From assembly GCF_030272615.1 (NCBI RefSeq), contig NC_081407.1, positions 102,719,897-102,783,896 on the forward strand: a stretch of 64,000 nucleotides of DNA, given 5' to 3'. This document shows, piece after piece, positions 49,298-60,258 of this stretch. Every line of letters starts with the position of its first letter. Position 1 is the stretch's first letter. Source of the DNA: Cryptomeria japonica (Eukaryota; Streptophyta; Pinopsida; Cupressales; Cupressaceae). A program made the position numbers and the translations under genes. The notes under the pieces are model-generated. The model did not search any database. It was not told where the DNA came from and worked only from the letters and a program-made list of their open reading frames with translations.

Positions 49298-49623
49298 CAC
49301 TAGTACATTTTGGCTTATTTTTGATGGCTAATTGTCAAAAGTCCAACGACAACACATCAGATTTTCGACAAATGTAACTGTAAAAAAATCAGCATTGGTC
49401 TTCTTGATGATGCCATTTGCGTCGACAGTCTGATGACATTATGAACTCTTCCAATGACTTCTATGTTTTCTCCTCCGACCAGAAATGTCATCAGATTATG
49501 GTCGGAAATCCGACACTCCCCCACTACCATGAATCAACGACTGACCGACAAAGATTTGACGTCGGACATACAACATCCTTGTCGGATGTTTCTATAGTTT
49601 CCACTGGAATTCGAACGGTATCA
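49298..49623. mobile_element. CACTA transposon F, left end
   Basis: CACTAGTACATT starts exactly where the C-family sequence breaks off, and its first 12 bases equal the left end of CACTA E. It is followed by subterminal GTCGGA/TCCGAC motifs (about 49474, 49502, 49509, 49560 and 49579). The preceding bases CCT (49295-49297) would be the target duplication. A matching right end TAGTG+CCT was not found in the window. Confidence 0.75.
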
Positions 49624-50842
49624 GATGTTGTGGGTCAGACAACTTGGTCGTCGGTGCATGAAAGCATTGCATGAGTTTAGCTACTTTTAAAAATTGCATA
49701 GAGCATTTTTAATTTATTTCATTTAGTGTTATTTGCAAAAAAATTTTATCAATGATGTTTCCTTTCTCCAAGAATTGTTTAGGATCTTTCCATAAAATAA
49801 TATGTAACATCCAATGACTAAATCTTTTCTTTACAAATGCTTATTTTATTTAATTCTCATCTGAGTGTGAATTATAATTTATATCTATGCGAAAGAAGAA
49901 GATACAAGTTGAAGACTTGTGTGCAAGTAAATTTTGTAAAAGAAAGAAAGCAAACATTATCTTGAGTGACATGAAAACAAGCTCATTAGCTGCCTACAAG
50001 AGAGCAATTGGAGAAAAGCATAGGAAAGTGTTAAAGGGTGATAAATACATAGAGAGTGTGCAATACAAACAAACAATGTCTGGAGTGTGTGATGTGACGT
50101 CTCTAATTTATGTCCGAAGAGACTAATTGGTTTTGGAATTCTTGGGAAACCTATTGGGACACACTTCTAGGAAATCAATTTGTTCATGCAAGGGCCACCT
50201 TTTTTCTATTATGAGAGTGATGCTTTTGCACCAAAGGATATTTGGAAGGTAATATCCAAAAATTTCTATAGTGCATGGAACCAGAGTTGGTGGGCTCGAA
50301 GTACTTTTTGGCTTCTAGAAGACCAAGAGGTTATGTACACAATCTCCCAATAGAAGGACAATTTCAACAAATTACCTCCCCCACCATGACTATTTAGGAA
50401 GCACTTCCTCAGACAAAGAACTATTGGCCTCCATGGGATCAAAGAAAAAAATTGAAGCATAGACTCTAGATGATGTGGTGGTGTCCTTCGTGAAGAACTC
50501 TACACTATAATTGAAAATTCATGAGGGAAATTGCAAGATAGTGAATAGAAATACATTCTTGAAAAGTGCGAAGAATGGAACTTGGTTTGGGTGGGGCTAG
50601 GTTAGGTGGTTCCTCTAGAGGTTGATGAGATAGAAATTATTAGGATTTGAAAAAGATCACACTCATGGAACTTTGTGTGCGACTGATCGATTACGTTGTT
50701 TGGGTAATGCATTCCAAATAGATACAGTTGCATACCATTTATCTATCTTGAAAGTATTTTATCCTGATGGCATTAAATTAAATTACTCTATCTTCTAGTG
50801 ATCTCTAGAGTAGAGGTTGCTTTGCATCGACTTGGGATACAT
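49624..50842 (+). pseudogene. DRM-type DNA methyltransferase fragment, left arm of inverted repeat
   Basis: This is the left arm of a large inverted repeat whose partner is 50869-52058. In the plus direction it reads, with frame changes and stops, KGDKYIESVQYKQTM, GPPFFYYES, APKDIWK, TIQEALPQTK, YWPPWDQ, EWNLVWVG, PLEVDEIEI and CLGNAFQIDTVAYHLSILK. This is the order of the C-terminal half of plant DRM (domains rearranged) cytosine-5 methyltransferases, in which the motif VI-X part comes before motif I. An AT-rich stretch at 49690-49880 may be an intron. It has no complete gene and no activity. It is closely linked to the CACTA F end, so capture by the transposon is likely. Confidence 0.88.
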
Positions 50843-50868
50843 TTAAGTTGTGTTGTATCTGTGAAAAT

Positions 50869-52058
50869 ATGTATCCGAGGTCGATGCAATGCAACCTCTG
50901 ATCCACCAATACCAGAAAATAGAGAAAGTACTTTAATTTAATGCCATCAAGATAAAATGCTTTCAAGATAGATAAATGGTATGCAACTGTATCTATTTGG
51001 AATGCATTACCCAAACAACGCAATCAATCATTCGCACACGAAGCTCCACGAGTGTGATATTTTTCAAATCCTAATATAATTTCTATCTCATCAACCTCTA
51101 GAGGAGCCACCTGACCTAGCCCCACCCAAACCAAGTTCCATTCTTTGCACTTTTCAAGAATGTATTTCTGTTCACTTTCTTGTAGTTTCCCTTGTGAATT
51201 TTCAATTATAGTGCAAATTTCTTCACAAAGGACACCACCACATCGTCTAGAGTCTATGAAATTTTTCTTTGATCCCATGGAGGCCAATAGTCCTTTGTCT
51301 GAGGAAGTGATTCCTGAATAGTTATGGGGGGGAGAGATAATGCTTGAAATCACCTTTCTATTGGGAGATTGTGTACATAACCTATTGGTCTTCTAGAAGC
51401 CGAAAAGTACTTTGAGTCCACCAACTCTGGTTCCATGTACTATAGAAATTTTTGGATATTGCCTTCCAAATATCCTTTAGTGCAAAAGCATCATTCTCAT
51501 AATAGAAAAAAGGTGGCCCTTGCATGAACACATTGATTTCCTCCAAGCGTGGCCCAATAGGTTTCCCAGGAATTCCAAAACTAGTTAGTCCCTTCGGACA
51601 TAAATTAGAGACATCACATCACACACTCCAAACACTGTTTGTTTGTATTGCATACTTTCTATGTATTTATCACCCTTTAACAGTTTCCTTTTCTTTTCTC
51701 CAATTTCTCTCTTCTAGGCAGCTGATGAGCTTGTTTCCATGTCATTCAAGATAATGCCTGCTTGCTTTCTTTTATGAAATTTACTTGCACACGAGTCTTA
51801 TGCTTCCACATAGATATAAATTATAATTCATGCTCAGATGATAATTAAATAAAATAAGCATTTGTAAAGAAAAGATTTAGTCATTGGATGTTACATATTA
51901 TCTAACAGAAAGATCCCAGATCCAATTCTTGGACAAAGGAAACATCATTGATAATCTTTTTTTCAAATAACACTGAATCAAATAAATTAAAAATATTTCA
52001 TGTAATTTTTAAAAGTAGAACTCATGCACTGACAACCAAGCTGTTTGACCCACAACAT
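50869..52058 (-). pseudogene. DRM-type DNA methyltransferase fragment, right arm of inverted repeat
   Basis: The minus strand repeats the left arm. One open block (51353-51024) has ILEKCKEWNLVWVGLGQVAP, LEVDEIEIILGFEKYHTRGA, and then LGNAFQIDTVAYHLSILK. It ends near the hairpin apex with KVLSLFSGIGGSEVALHR (FSGIGG at 50902-50919), the S-adenosylmethionine-binding motif I of cytosine-5 methyltransferases. This arm is better preserved than the left one, which lost the motif. The catalytic Pro-Cys motif would lie further on and is not included. The arms meet tail to tail around a 26-base loop (50843-50868). Confidence 0.9.
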
Positions 52059-52747
52059 TATCCATAGTAGAACAAATCACCATAATAGGCTATTATAAAG
52101 TATCTATACACAAATATGAAAGAACATTAAATTACCATTACAAACCAATAAACCATAAAATAGTGAAAATACAACCATAACCAAAAAAATCATAGATAGC
52201 AAGGGATAAATAAAAACTCAATAATTTCAAAATCTTGAATTCACTATACCACATTACAATCCACTAGGTATTCAACCTCTATTCCCATTGTCTGAACACA
52301 GTTTAAGCTATCTCGATGCCCAATGAGACTAGTAGGACAACTCACATCGATCAACAAGAAGAGAGGTGGTGCAGGGCACCTAGCACTCCAAGAATGTAAT
52401 CTTTGTCTAATTTTTATTGTGTGTGTTAATTTTTTATTTAATAATGGACCAACCATTGAGGACTCAGTAGAGCCATAGTTGAGCTGTCCAAATTTTGGGT
52501 TGAGTCAATTGTGCTCAGGATGCTGTTAGCCTGAGAAGTGAGATGCTTAGGTAGTTCATAAGCAAAATACTCTAGATGAATTTATTCATGATTTAGGAGT
52601 CAAATAAGTTGTGTTTAGTTTTTCTAGGGTGTTTGAGGACCTTCAAGAGTCTTACAATGCAATAGAATGCAAAATTGCATCTTGGAGCAAAAGTTGTCAA
52701 AAGTTGTTGAGCAACATTTTGCAATTTCTTGCAAAAGTTGCATTTTT
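52059..52747. other. Interval without a recognised gene
   Basis: This is AT-rich sequence between the inverted repeat and the gypsy LTR. It may hold the rest of CACTA F, but no TAGTG end with a matching duplication was seen. Confidence 0.45.
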
Positions 52748-54529
52748 TGTGATGCCCTCCTAAATGGCACAAGGTTAGTCTAATATCAAAGAACACAAAA
52801 ACATACAAAACATTAGCATTAGTCAATCTAAAACTAAACATATGAAGGCATACCAAAAGAGACACAAAGAGACATGCTAATATATCTAATAAGTAGAACA
52901 AAGATCATGAGACATCTCCAACTGCCTCTTAGCATGGCCTTAGCTTCTTCTCCCTTGTTCCTCTCCTCTCCAAGTTCCAAAATAGTGTAGCTCTCAGCAG
53001 CTTTTTGCACTATGGATGCTTATGGAGGATTGAGATTTGTAGTATAGCTCCCAATATGAAATGAAAAGCTAATATTATGCTAAAATGATGTATTTTAACC
53101 AAAATAATAAGATGTTAGATTGCTTATGCTAAAATGCTCGCTAAAATGTCTATAGCTTAGATGCATACAAGTTTTCAGGATCTGGATTATGAAGGAATGG
53201 GCTCTATTTATAGGAAAAATGGACCAATGGATGGCCAGGATTGAAGGGTTTAATCAAGGGTCAAGCTTGAAAGTTGGGGATCCATGTGCACAATTTGCAC
53301 CAATAAAATGGTGACAAGTGTCAACATAGGGTTGGGTTAAAAGAAGAGGTTGGAGGCATTAAAGGCCTGAGAAGACCTCATGGTTATCTAAAGGCTAAGG
53401 GTCAAATCTAAATTAAGATTACCCATTGGATTAAGAGTTAATCCAAGGATAAAGCTTTGTGCAAATGATTAAGAGATAATCATGGTCAAAGCATTAAAAG
53501 CCTGATGAGACCTTTGGGTTGGGTAGAGGTTGAGTCATAACAAATGTTTTAACCATGTGGAAGGGTTTGAGGTAACCATTAATGGTTATTGGAGACTTTG
53601 GGGATTAAGTGGTTGAAGGTTGAAAGCCTTCAATGGCTATCAAAGACTTTGAGGGTTAATTTGTTGAACACACAAAGCATTAATTGCTTTTCAAAGACTT
53701 TGGAGTCTTTGAGAAGTGACTCCAATTTGCTTAGGAATGTGACAATATTTAGGGGATGGATTAGGCTAATTAGGAAGGGTTTAGAAGAATCTAGAAGGGG
53801 TTTAGGCATACAAGTGGATTTTGTAGGAAAATGCAAGTGGGAGAAATTTTGGTATTTTCAATTAAAATAAAATCATTTATTTCAATTAAATGGTGTAATT
53901 TGCATTTGGAGAAATATTCAAATAAATATTAATTTATTTAAATGAGAAAAATGAAGATAAAGCATTAAAATGCTTGAAGACTTTGAGGGAAACCATTAAA
54001 GGCTTGAAGACTTTAAGGAAAACCATTAAAGTCTTAAGAAGACTATAGAAGGAAGCCATCAAGTTTGAAGACTTTAAAGCCATCAAGTTTGAATACTTTA
54101 AGGGAAACCATTAAAGGTTTCAAGTGGGTGAGGATAAATAGGATTTTAAATAAATAATTTATTTAAAATAGTTGTGCAACTTGCTTTTGTAGGAAAATAC
54201 AAGTGGGTGGAGGATAAATGTGATTTAAATAAATGATTTATTTATTTAAATGTGAGAGGTGGGATTTTGGGGGTTTTAAATAAATATTAATTTATTTAAA
54301 TGTGAGAGAAGATTTAATTAAATAAATATGATTTATTTATTTAATTAATGGTCTGAATTTGGTTAAGTGAATTAAATCAAATAAATTGAATAATTTATTT
54401 AATTAATAGGAGAATAGGGTTAAGATGAATTAATTAAATATTAATTTAATTAATTATTAATTGATGGTTAAATAATCAAATAAATACTAAGTATTCATTT
54501 AATTAAGTGGACAGATTTATGTGACTACA
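52748..54529 (-). repeat. 3' LTR of the gypsy element
   Basis: The 1782-bp LTR reads TGTAGTCACATAAATCTG on the minus strand, right after a polypurine tract, to GAGGGCATCACA. The outer end is inferred from TGT...ACA symmetry, because the partner LTR is off-window. It contains a repeated CCATTAAAG.CTT..GACTTT motif (53940-54110) and AT-rich AAATAAATAATTTATTTAAA-type stretches (54140-54500). Confidence 0.75.
53205..53212 (-). promoter_or_regulatory. TATA box in the gypsy LTR
   Basis: The minus strand reads CCTATAAATAGAGCCC, a canonical plant TATA box, about 460 bp from the LTR 3' end. Transcription would start roughly 30 bp downstream, near 53175. Confidence 0.6.
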
Positions 54530-54546
54530 TTTGCCCCTCTTTGAGA
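54530..54546 (-). other. Polypurine tract of the gypsy element
   Basis: The minus strand reads GTCTCAAAGAGGGGCAAA up to the LTR start TGTAGTC. This is a typical plus-strand primer site. Confidence 0.75.
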
Positions 54547-56955
54547 CGGTGCGGTTTTATCGCGTCGTTTCAAAGAAAGAAAAATAGGTGTGAAGAAATG
54601 CCCCATAAAATGTAAATTTAATGGGTGGTATGCCCCCTCGAGAGATGGGCCAAATTTTTTTTTTGAAAAATCGGGCGATCTCTCGAAAAAGAATGAAAAG
54701 TGGAGGGGAGGTAGAATAGAAGAAATTAGAACTAATGATGAAAGAATGGGAGAAAATGGAGTGAATATGAAGAAACAACAAGCCAGCGAGTACCCTGAGG
54801 TCATGCAAGAGATACATAGCAGATGTAGTGTGGGGTTTGGATTGATGCTATACAATTGATCAAAATTGGTTGGACAATCTGGTGCAATCGGTTGAATTGC
54901 CCCGGTCAAGTCAAAGCGTGACAGTTGATGTCAGTTGGTCGCTTTGGACAAGATAAAGTCTGAGTAAGTGAATCAAAGTGACCTGATGGTGACTTAGACA
55001 ATTGATGTAATTGCCCGATGAAGTCAAGGTATATGAAGCAAAATACTCGTTGAGACATAGACAATTGATGTAATTGTCCGATGGATTGTGTTTGATTGGT
55101 TGATCAATTGATATGTATGTGCGTGTGATGGATGGTTGTGGGGAATCATGGCAACCCCGTTGAGACTAGGTCATTATGATAAATGCCTGATGTAGTCTAG
55201 GATTACCATGATCGATTACCTGTGGAGACCCGAAGATACTTGATCAAAGTATCTATTGATAGTCTAGGTGTGTGTGAGTCGATGTATCTGTGTAGACAGA
55301 GTAACTTGCTTGATTGTGTGAATGAATGAGGATGAGAAACATAATGCCTCCTATTAGAGATGGATGGTGATGAACGTGGCTTGATTGGGCTGATGAGAAA
55401 CAATGAAGGGTATGTGATGTTGATTATCGAGATGGGGAGGGTTGGGGGGGTTCGATGTTAGAAGAAATGGAGGACCTATGACTCATTCCTATGGAAGAAG
55501 AGGAAAATAGAGTATGCATTATTATGACTATGTATGCATGATATGCAGCTATTATGAATGTATGGATGGTTGGAATGCAACGAAATGCAGTATATACAGA
55601 TGAGATGGAATGACGATCCATAGTGCTCTATTTTCATCATTGAGCTTTAAAATGTTGTAAGAAAATACAAGCAACTTGACATAAAGATTCAAGATGACCA
55701 GAGTATTTCTTACATGGTTTTGATATAGCAAGTTAATACAAGCAACTTGATATAATGGATCAAGTTGACCTGAGTATTGCTTGCGGAACAGGCAAGGATT
55801 ATCTCCTTTCATGCATGACTTGGATCGTCCTCCTTGATCTTAGACTGATCATATCCTGAGACAAGTGCATACCGTAATAAGAGATAAAACCTTTATCCAG
55901 TTTGGATGAGGTAGGAGGAACCAAAGAAAAAGCATTGTACCTGCAAACAAACAGTATATACATAAAGAATAAAGAATATGGATCCTTGGTAATGGTTCAT
56001 GCTCATATGGTCGAGGTATACGCTCTAGTCAGCAAGCCGTAGTTATCTATGACTGAATTTTGCATAAGATCATGTAGCTTAGTGAACTTCCGACGTAGAC
56101 ACCATTAGTACATGCCCCAGAACTTCATCGGAAACAATGTGCAAATGATACAAAACAATGCTAAAAGATGCTGATATAGATACACAAACGATTGTACTCA
56201 CAAATCAACCAAGTATTTGATAGCCTAACAGAATTTTCTTGTCAAAGAAAATGTCATCTTGTCTTTGTTTTGGTAAGGAAGGATGCATCCTTGTTTTAAA
56301 GACAATTTGGATGTTGATGTTGATTGTGTTGGTTGAGTGATAAGTGGTCATTTGTGTGAGTATTTTGTCAATGTTTGTTTTGTATCTGATCGGATGAATA
56401 TGTACAAGGTGTTGTCATGTTTTTGGGTGATTTTTGATGGTTTTTCCAATGTTTTTGGATTTTGCGAGACATTTTTGAATGTTTTTGGATTTTGCGAGAC
56501 ATTTTTGAATGTTTTTGTATTTTCTGATATGCAAGGGAGCCTGAATGAAGAGCGTAATGAAACATAAGACAATGTAGAATCCACTTCCATCACTAGGGTA
56601 AGGGTATTGCCCCCAGGGTTAGACCTGACTATGAAAAAGTGGGATACGAAATGCATGGAGTACTATCTTAATTGCAGATCAAATAACAAGCCATGGTTGG
56701 ATGGATGGATGGATGTGTGTATGAATGTGATTGCAATGAGCCTGAAAGATACTGGAGCTATTGCCTTTATGAGTGGCGTCTGTTTGCCAGGTTTTCAGTA
56801 TCGTGCTTACCCAAGGTGCCATCAGAGTGGTTGTTCACCGTTTGGATGTATGATTTTTCTTGAATTTTTTGAATGTTTTTGTATTTTCTTCAGGACATTT
56901 TTTGAATGTTTTTGGTATTTTCTGATATGCAGGGGAGCCTGATGCTCTGTACACC
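54547..56955 (-). other. 3' non-coding region of the gypsy element
   Basis: About 2.4 kb lies between the integrase stop and the LTR. No protein domain was recognised. It contains repeated GACAATTGATGTAATTG.CCGATG motifs (54998-55085) and tandem repeats at 56440-56545 and 56870-56943. Long 3' non-coding regions are common in Tat elements. Confidence 0.6.
56440..56943. repeat. Short tandem repeats downstream of gypsy pol
   Basis: A 30-bp unit (TTTTTGGATTTTGCGAGACA plus TTTTTGAATG) occurs twice with a partial third copy (56450-56520). A related block ending TATTTTCTGATATGCA.GGGAGCCTGA occurs at about 56518-56545 and 56913-56941, so a ~395-bp segment may be duplicated. Confidence 0.7.
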
Positions 56956-58446
56956 TTAGGTATAAAACCTTTTGAGGTGCATGCTATTGATTGGATCTGC
57001 AAGTGGTTCTCCTTCTAAAGTAGCCAACTGATATGCCCCGGACCCGAATACAGCAATGACAACATATGGGCCCAGCCAGTTTGATTCAAACTTTCCCTGA
57101 TGTTCTCGGTTTGGTTGGTTGCGAGGATTCTCTCGAAGAACAAGATCACCTACCTCAAATGTACGAGATCGAACTCGGTGATTGTAGCTTCTACTCATGC
57201 GCTGCTGATAGGCTTTGAGGTGATTGTATGCAGCTTGTCGCTTCTCATCTAGTAACTCTAAGTCCTGAAGACGGGATACTCTGTATGTTTCATCATTGAT
57301 GAGATTGTGCAATTAAACTCGTAATGATGGTATCTTGACCTCAATAGGCAAGATAGCTTCTGCACCATAGACCAATGAATAAGGAGTTGCACCTGTAGGG
57401 GTTCGAATGCTAGTTCGATATGCCCATAGTGCTGGATTTAGTTGAACATGCCAATCATGGCTAGCATCATTGACTATCTTCTTTAGGATCCTTAGTATGT
57501 TTTTATTGGATGCTTCAGCCTGACCATTGCCTTGTGGGTAATAGGGAGTGGAAAAGCGGTGTTGGATATGAAATTTCTCACAAAGCTCATGGACATCCTG
57601 ATTTTTGAAAGGAAGACCATTATCTGTGACAATGGACATGGGCACACCATACCGGCAGATGATGTAGTTGAGGATGAATGAGGCGATCTGCTTGCCGGTG
57701 ACTTGGGTAAGTGGAATAGCTTCGATCCACTTGGTGAAGTATTCGGTGGCGGTAATAATGAATTTATGGCCGTTGGATGAAGATGGATGAATCTTACCCA
57801 CAAGGTCAAGGCCCCATTGACAAAAAGGCCATGGTGTTGTGATTGGTTGCAGTTCTTGTGCTAGTGCATGTATCAGGTCGCCGTGAACTTGACATTTCTT
57901 GCATTTCCTGACAAAGTAGTAGGAATCCTTTTCCATAGATGGCCAATAGTATCCAGCTCGCATGAGTTTCTTGGCTAGTGATGGACCACTTGAGTGAGTC
58001 CCGCAAATTCCTTCATGGACCTCTTCCAAAGACTTTGTTATCTCATCTTGTTCTAGACATCGAAGGAGAGTATCATCAAGACTGCGTCGGTATAGGGTTT
58101 CGGCAATAATGGTATATCGAGCAGTTTGGCGAATGAAGGTTTTTTGTTGGTTATTTGATTGGTCGGGAGGAAGGGTGTGATCGCGGAGGTAGGTGTAGAA
58201 TTCACCATACCATGGGGATTTAGAACCGACAAGGCGACATATCATTTCGGATTCGGGGATATCATAAGCGGGGATCCAAAGCTGTTCTACCAAGAACTCG
58301 TAGTGTGTTGAATTCTGTGGAAGATCTAAGAGAGATGCGATGGTAGCCATGGCGTCAGCAGCTCGATTCTGATCTCTTGGTATCTGCTCAAAAGTGATAG
58401 TAGTAAATGATGTCTTTAGATTGTCCACCATTTGCTTATATGGCAA
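56956..58446 (-). pseudogene. Integrase of the gypsy element
   Basis: The 377-codon open block (58446-57313) has the zinc-binding HHCC region (GICGTHSSGPSLAKKLMRAG, then CKKCQ) and the core WGLDLVGKIHPSSSNGHKFI, TDNGLPFKNQDVHELCEKF and YYPQGNGQAEASNKNILRIL (DDE residues readable). After one stop, the C-terminal block (57312-56956) has RSRTFEVGDLVLRENPRNQP and GPYVVIAVFGSGAYQLATLE. There is no chromodomain. The start of the block, with PRDQNRAADAMATIASL, is the end of the second RNase H. Confidence 0.93.
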
Positions 58447-58451
58447 GAGTT

Positions 58452-59625
58452 TATTATCCTTGGTCTGATACTCATCAGTTGCTTGTCAAATGACCAGTTG
58501 TGAGTCGCCATATACTTGCAGTTCTTGTAATTTCCATTGTATGGCTAACCTGAGTCCTGTGATCAAGGCCTCATACTTTGCTATGTTGTTTGTACATGGA
58601 AATGTGAGCCTGTAAGACTTCGGGATGCTGTCACCTTGAGGTGTGATAAACAGAATGCCTGCCCCCGAGCCATGTCTAGTGTATGAACCATCAAAGTATA
58701 GTTTCCATGGTTGTGCTGTTGTGATCATGAATATCTCTTCATCTAGAAAATTGGAAATGAGAGGATGATCGCCTATGAGTGGTGCATTGGCCAACTGATC
58801 TGCAATGACTTGACCTTTGATAGCTTTACAGTCCACATACTCAATGTCAAATTCACTTAGAATCATCACCCATTTGGCCAAGCGACCTGTCAATGCTGCT
58901 TTGCTGAGTAAATACTTGAGTGGATCAATCTTTGCAATGAGTTGTACCTTGTGCATCAACAGATAATGCCGCAATTTAGTGGCTGCCAGGATTACTGCTA
59001 GGCAAGCTCGCTCAATAGGTGTGTAATTGAGTTCATAGCCCACCAGTGTGCGAGAGATATAGTAAACATCACACTCTTTTCCTTCTGTATTATGTTGTGC
59101 CAGTAGTACACCCAATGCTGTACTTGTTGCTGAGATATAAAGTAACAACAGTCTACTTGGATCTGGTGGCATCAGCAATGGTGGATTCATGAGATAGTCT
59201 TTAAGTGCCTGAAATGCTTGCTGGCATCTGTCATCCCACTGAAAGCGGATGTTCTTGTGTAGCAGGTGTGTGAATGGGTGACACTTATCAGCCAATTGTG
59301 CAATGAATCTGCAGATGGATTGAAGCCATCCTTGTAGTGTCCTTAGCTGACTGATATTCTTTGGTGGTGGCATGTCCATTATTGCCTTAACATTTGCTGG
59401 ATCGACCTCAACGCCTTTGCTTGAGACAATGTATCCTAGAAGCTTCCCGGAGGTCACTCCAAAGACACATTTCTTTGGGTTGAGTCGAACATGGTATTGT
59501 TCCAGTCTATCAAAGATTTTATGTAAGATGTGAAGATGTCCTTCTCTAGTAAGTGATTTTGCTAGTAAATCATCCACATAATCTTCCATCATAGTATGCA
59601 TCATGTCATGGAAGATGGTGGTCAT
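58452..59625 (-). pseudogene. RT end, RNase H and second (archaeal-type) RNase H of the gypsy element
   Basis: The 379-codon open block starts in RT with MTTIFHDMMHTMMEDYVDDL (catalytic YVDD), then LNPKKCVFGVTSGKLLGYIV. RNase H follows (LLLYISATSTALGVLLAQHN; KCDVYYISRTL-like ECDVYYISRTLVGYELNYTP). A second RNase H then reads WKLYFDGSYTRHGSGAGILF and NNIAKYEALITGLRLAIQWK, followed by VYGDSQLVI. The stop before QATDEYQ separates it from the integrase block. Two RNase H domains in tandem are typical of Tat gypsy elements. Confidence 0.94.
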
Positions 59626-59628
59626 TGC

Positions 59629-60222
59629 TCATTGATAGGTCACTCCAGCATTCTTTAGACCGAAAGGCATTACATTCCAGCAGTATGTGCCCCATGGACA
59701 TGTGAAGGCTGTCTTATGTTGGTCCTCTGGTGTGATCTTTATTTGATTGTATCCTGAAAAGCCATCCATGAGTGAAAGCATGGCATGTCCTGCTGTCAAA
59801 TCTACTATGATGTCGATATTTGGTAGAGGGAAGTCATCCTTAGGACACGCCTTATTCAGATCTCTAAAGTCAGTACAAATGCGGATGCCCCCTTTTGGTT
59901 TGCCAACTGGCACAATGTTGGAGATCTATTCTACATAATCAATTGGTCTAATGAAACCAACATCTAGGAGTTTCTTGAGTTCTGTTTTGACTAGCATGGC
60001 AATCTGAGGATGCATCTTACGAAGCTTCTGCTTGACAGGTTTGGCTCCTTTTGCTACTATGAGATGATGCATAACTAAATCAGGATCAAGCCCAGGCATG
60101 TCTGCATATGACCATGCAAAGTTGATCTGACGCTTCTGGAAGAACTCTATAAATTTAGGCTGTTCCTTTAGAGTGAGAAGAGATGCCAGATGTATAATAT
60201 GAGGATTTTCAGGAGTCCCCAC
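59629..60222 (-). pseudogene. RT N-terminal half of the gypsy element
   Basis: Minus-strand blocks are separated by stops: FAWSYADMPGLDPDLVMHHL, KQKLRKMHPQIAMLVKTELK and GFIRPIDYVE; a stop in place of Trp; then VPVGKPKGGIRICTDFRDLN, KACPKDDFPLPNIDIIVD and DGFSGYNQIKITPEDQHKTA. A stop in place of Arg after VTYQ comes before the catalytic block. All RT landmarks upstream of YVDD are present. Confidence 0.94.
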
Positions 60223-60258
60223 ATTGTATTCTTTGGTCTCCTCAATGAGGATCGTTGA

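Larger units (their letters stand above)
49624..52058. repeat. Large inverted repeat (about 1.2-kb arms, 26-bp loop)
   Basis: Outer ends: ATGTTGTGGGTCAGACAACT (49624) against GACCCACAACAT (ending 52058). Inner ends: CGACTTGGGATACAT (to 50842) against ATGTATCCGAGGTCG (from 50869). By eye the arms are about 85-92% identical with short indels. RNA read through the structure from either side would fold into a long hairpin of DRM-like sequence. Confidence 0.9.

Noticed and set aside
49887-50126. Plus-strand frame of 79 codons as a stand-alone gene
   Set aside because: It lies inside the left arm of the DRM hairpin and continues the DRM-like frame; it is a fragment.
49624-52058. The inverted repeat as a rice miR820 homologue
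   Set aside because: No mature microRNA-like sequence could be identified; only the analogy (CACTA plus DRM) is supported, so it is reported as a hypothesis.
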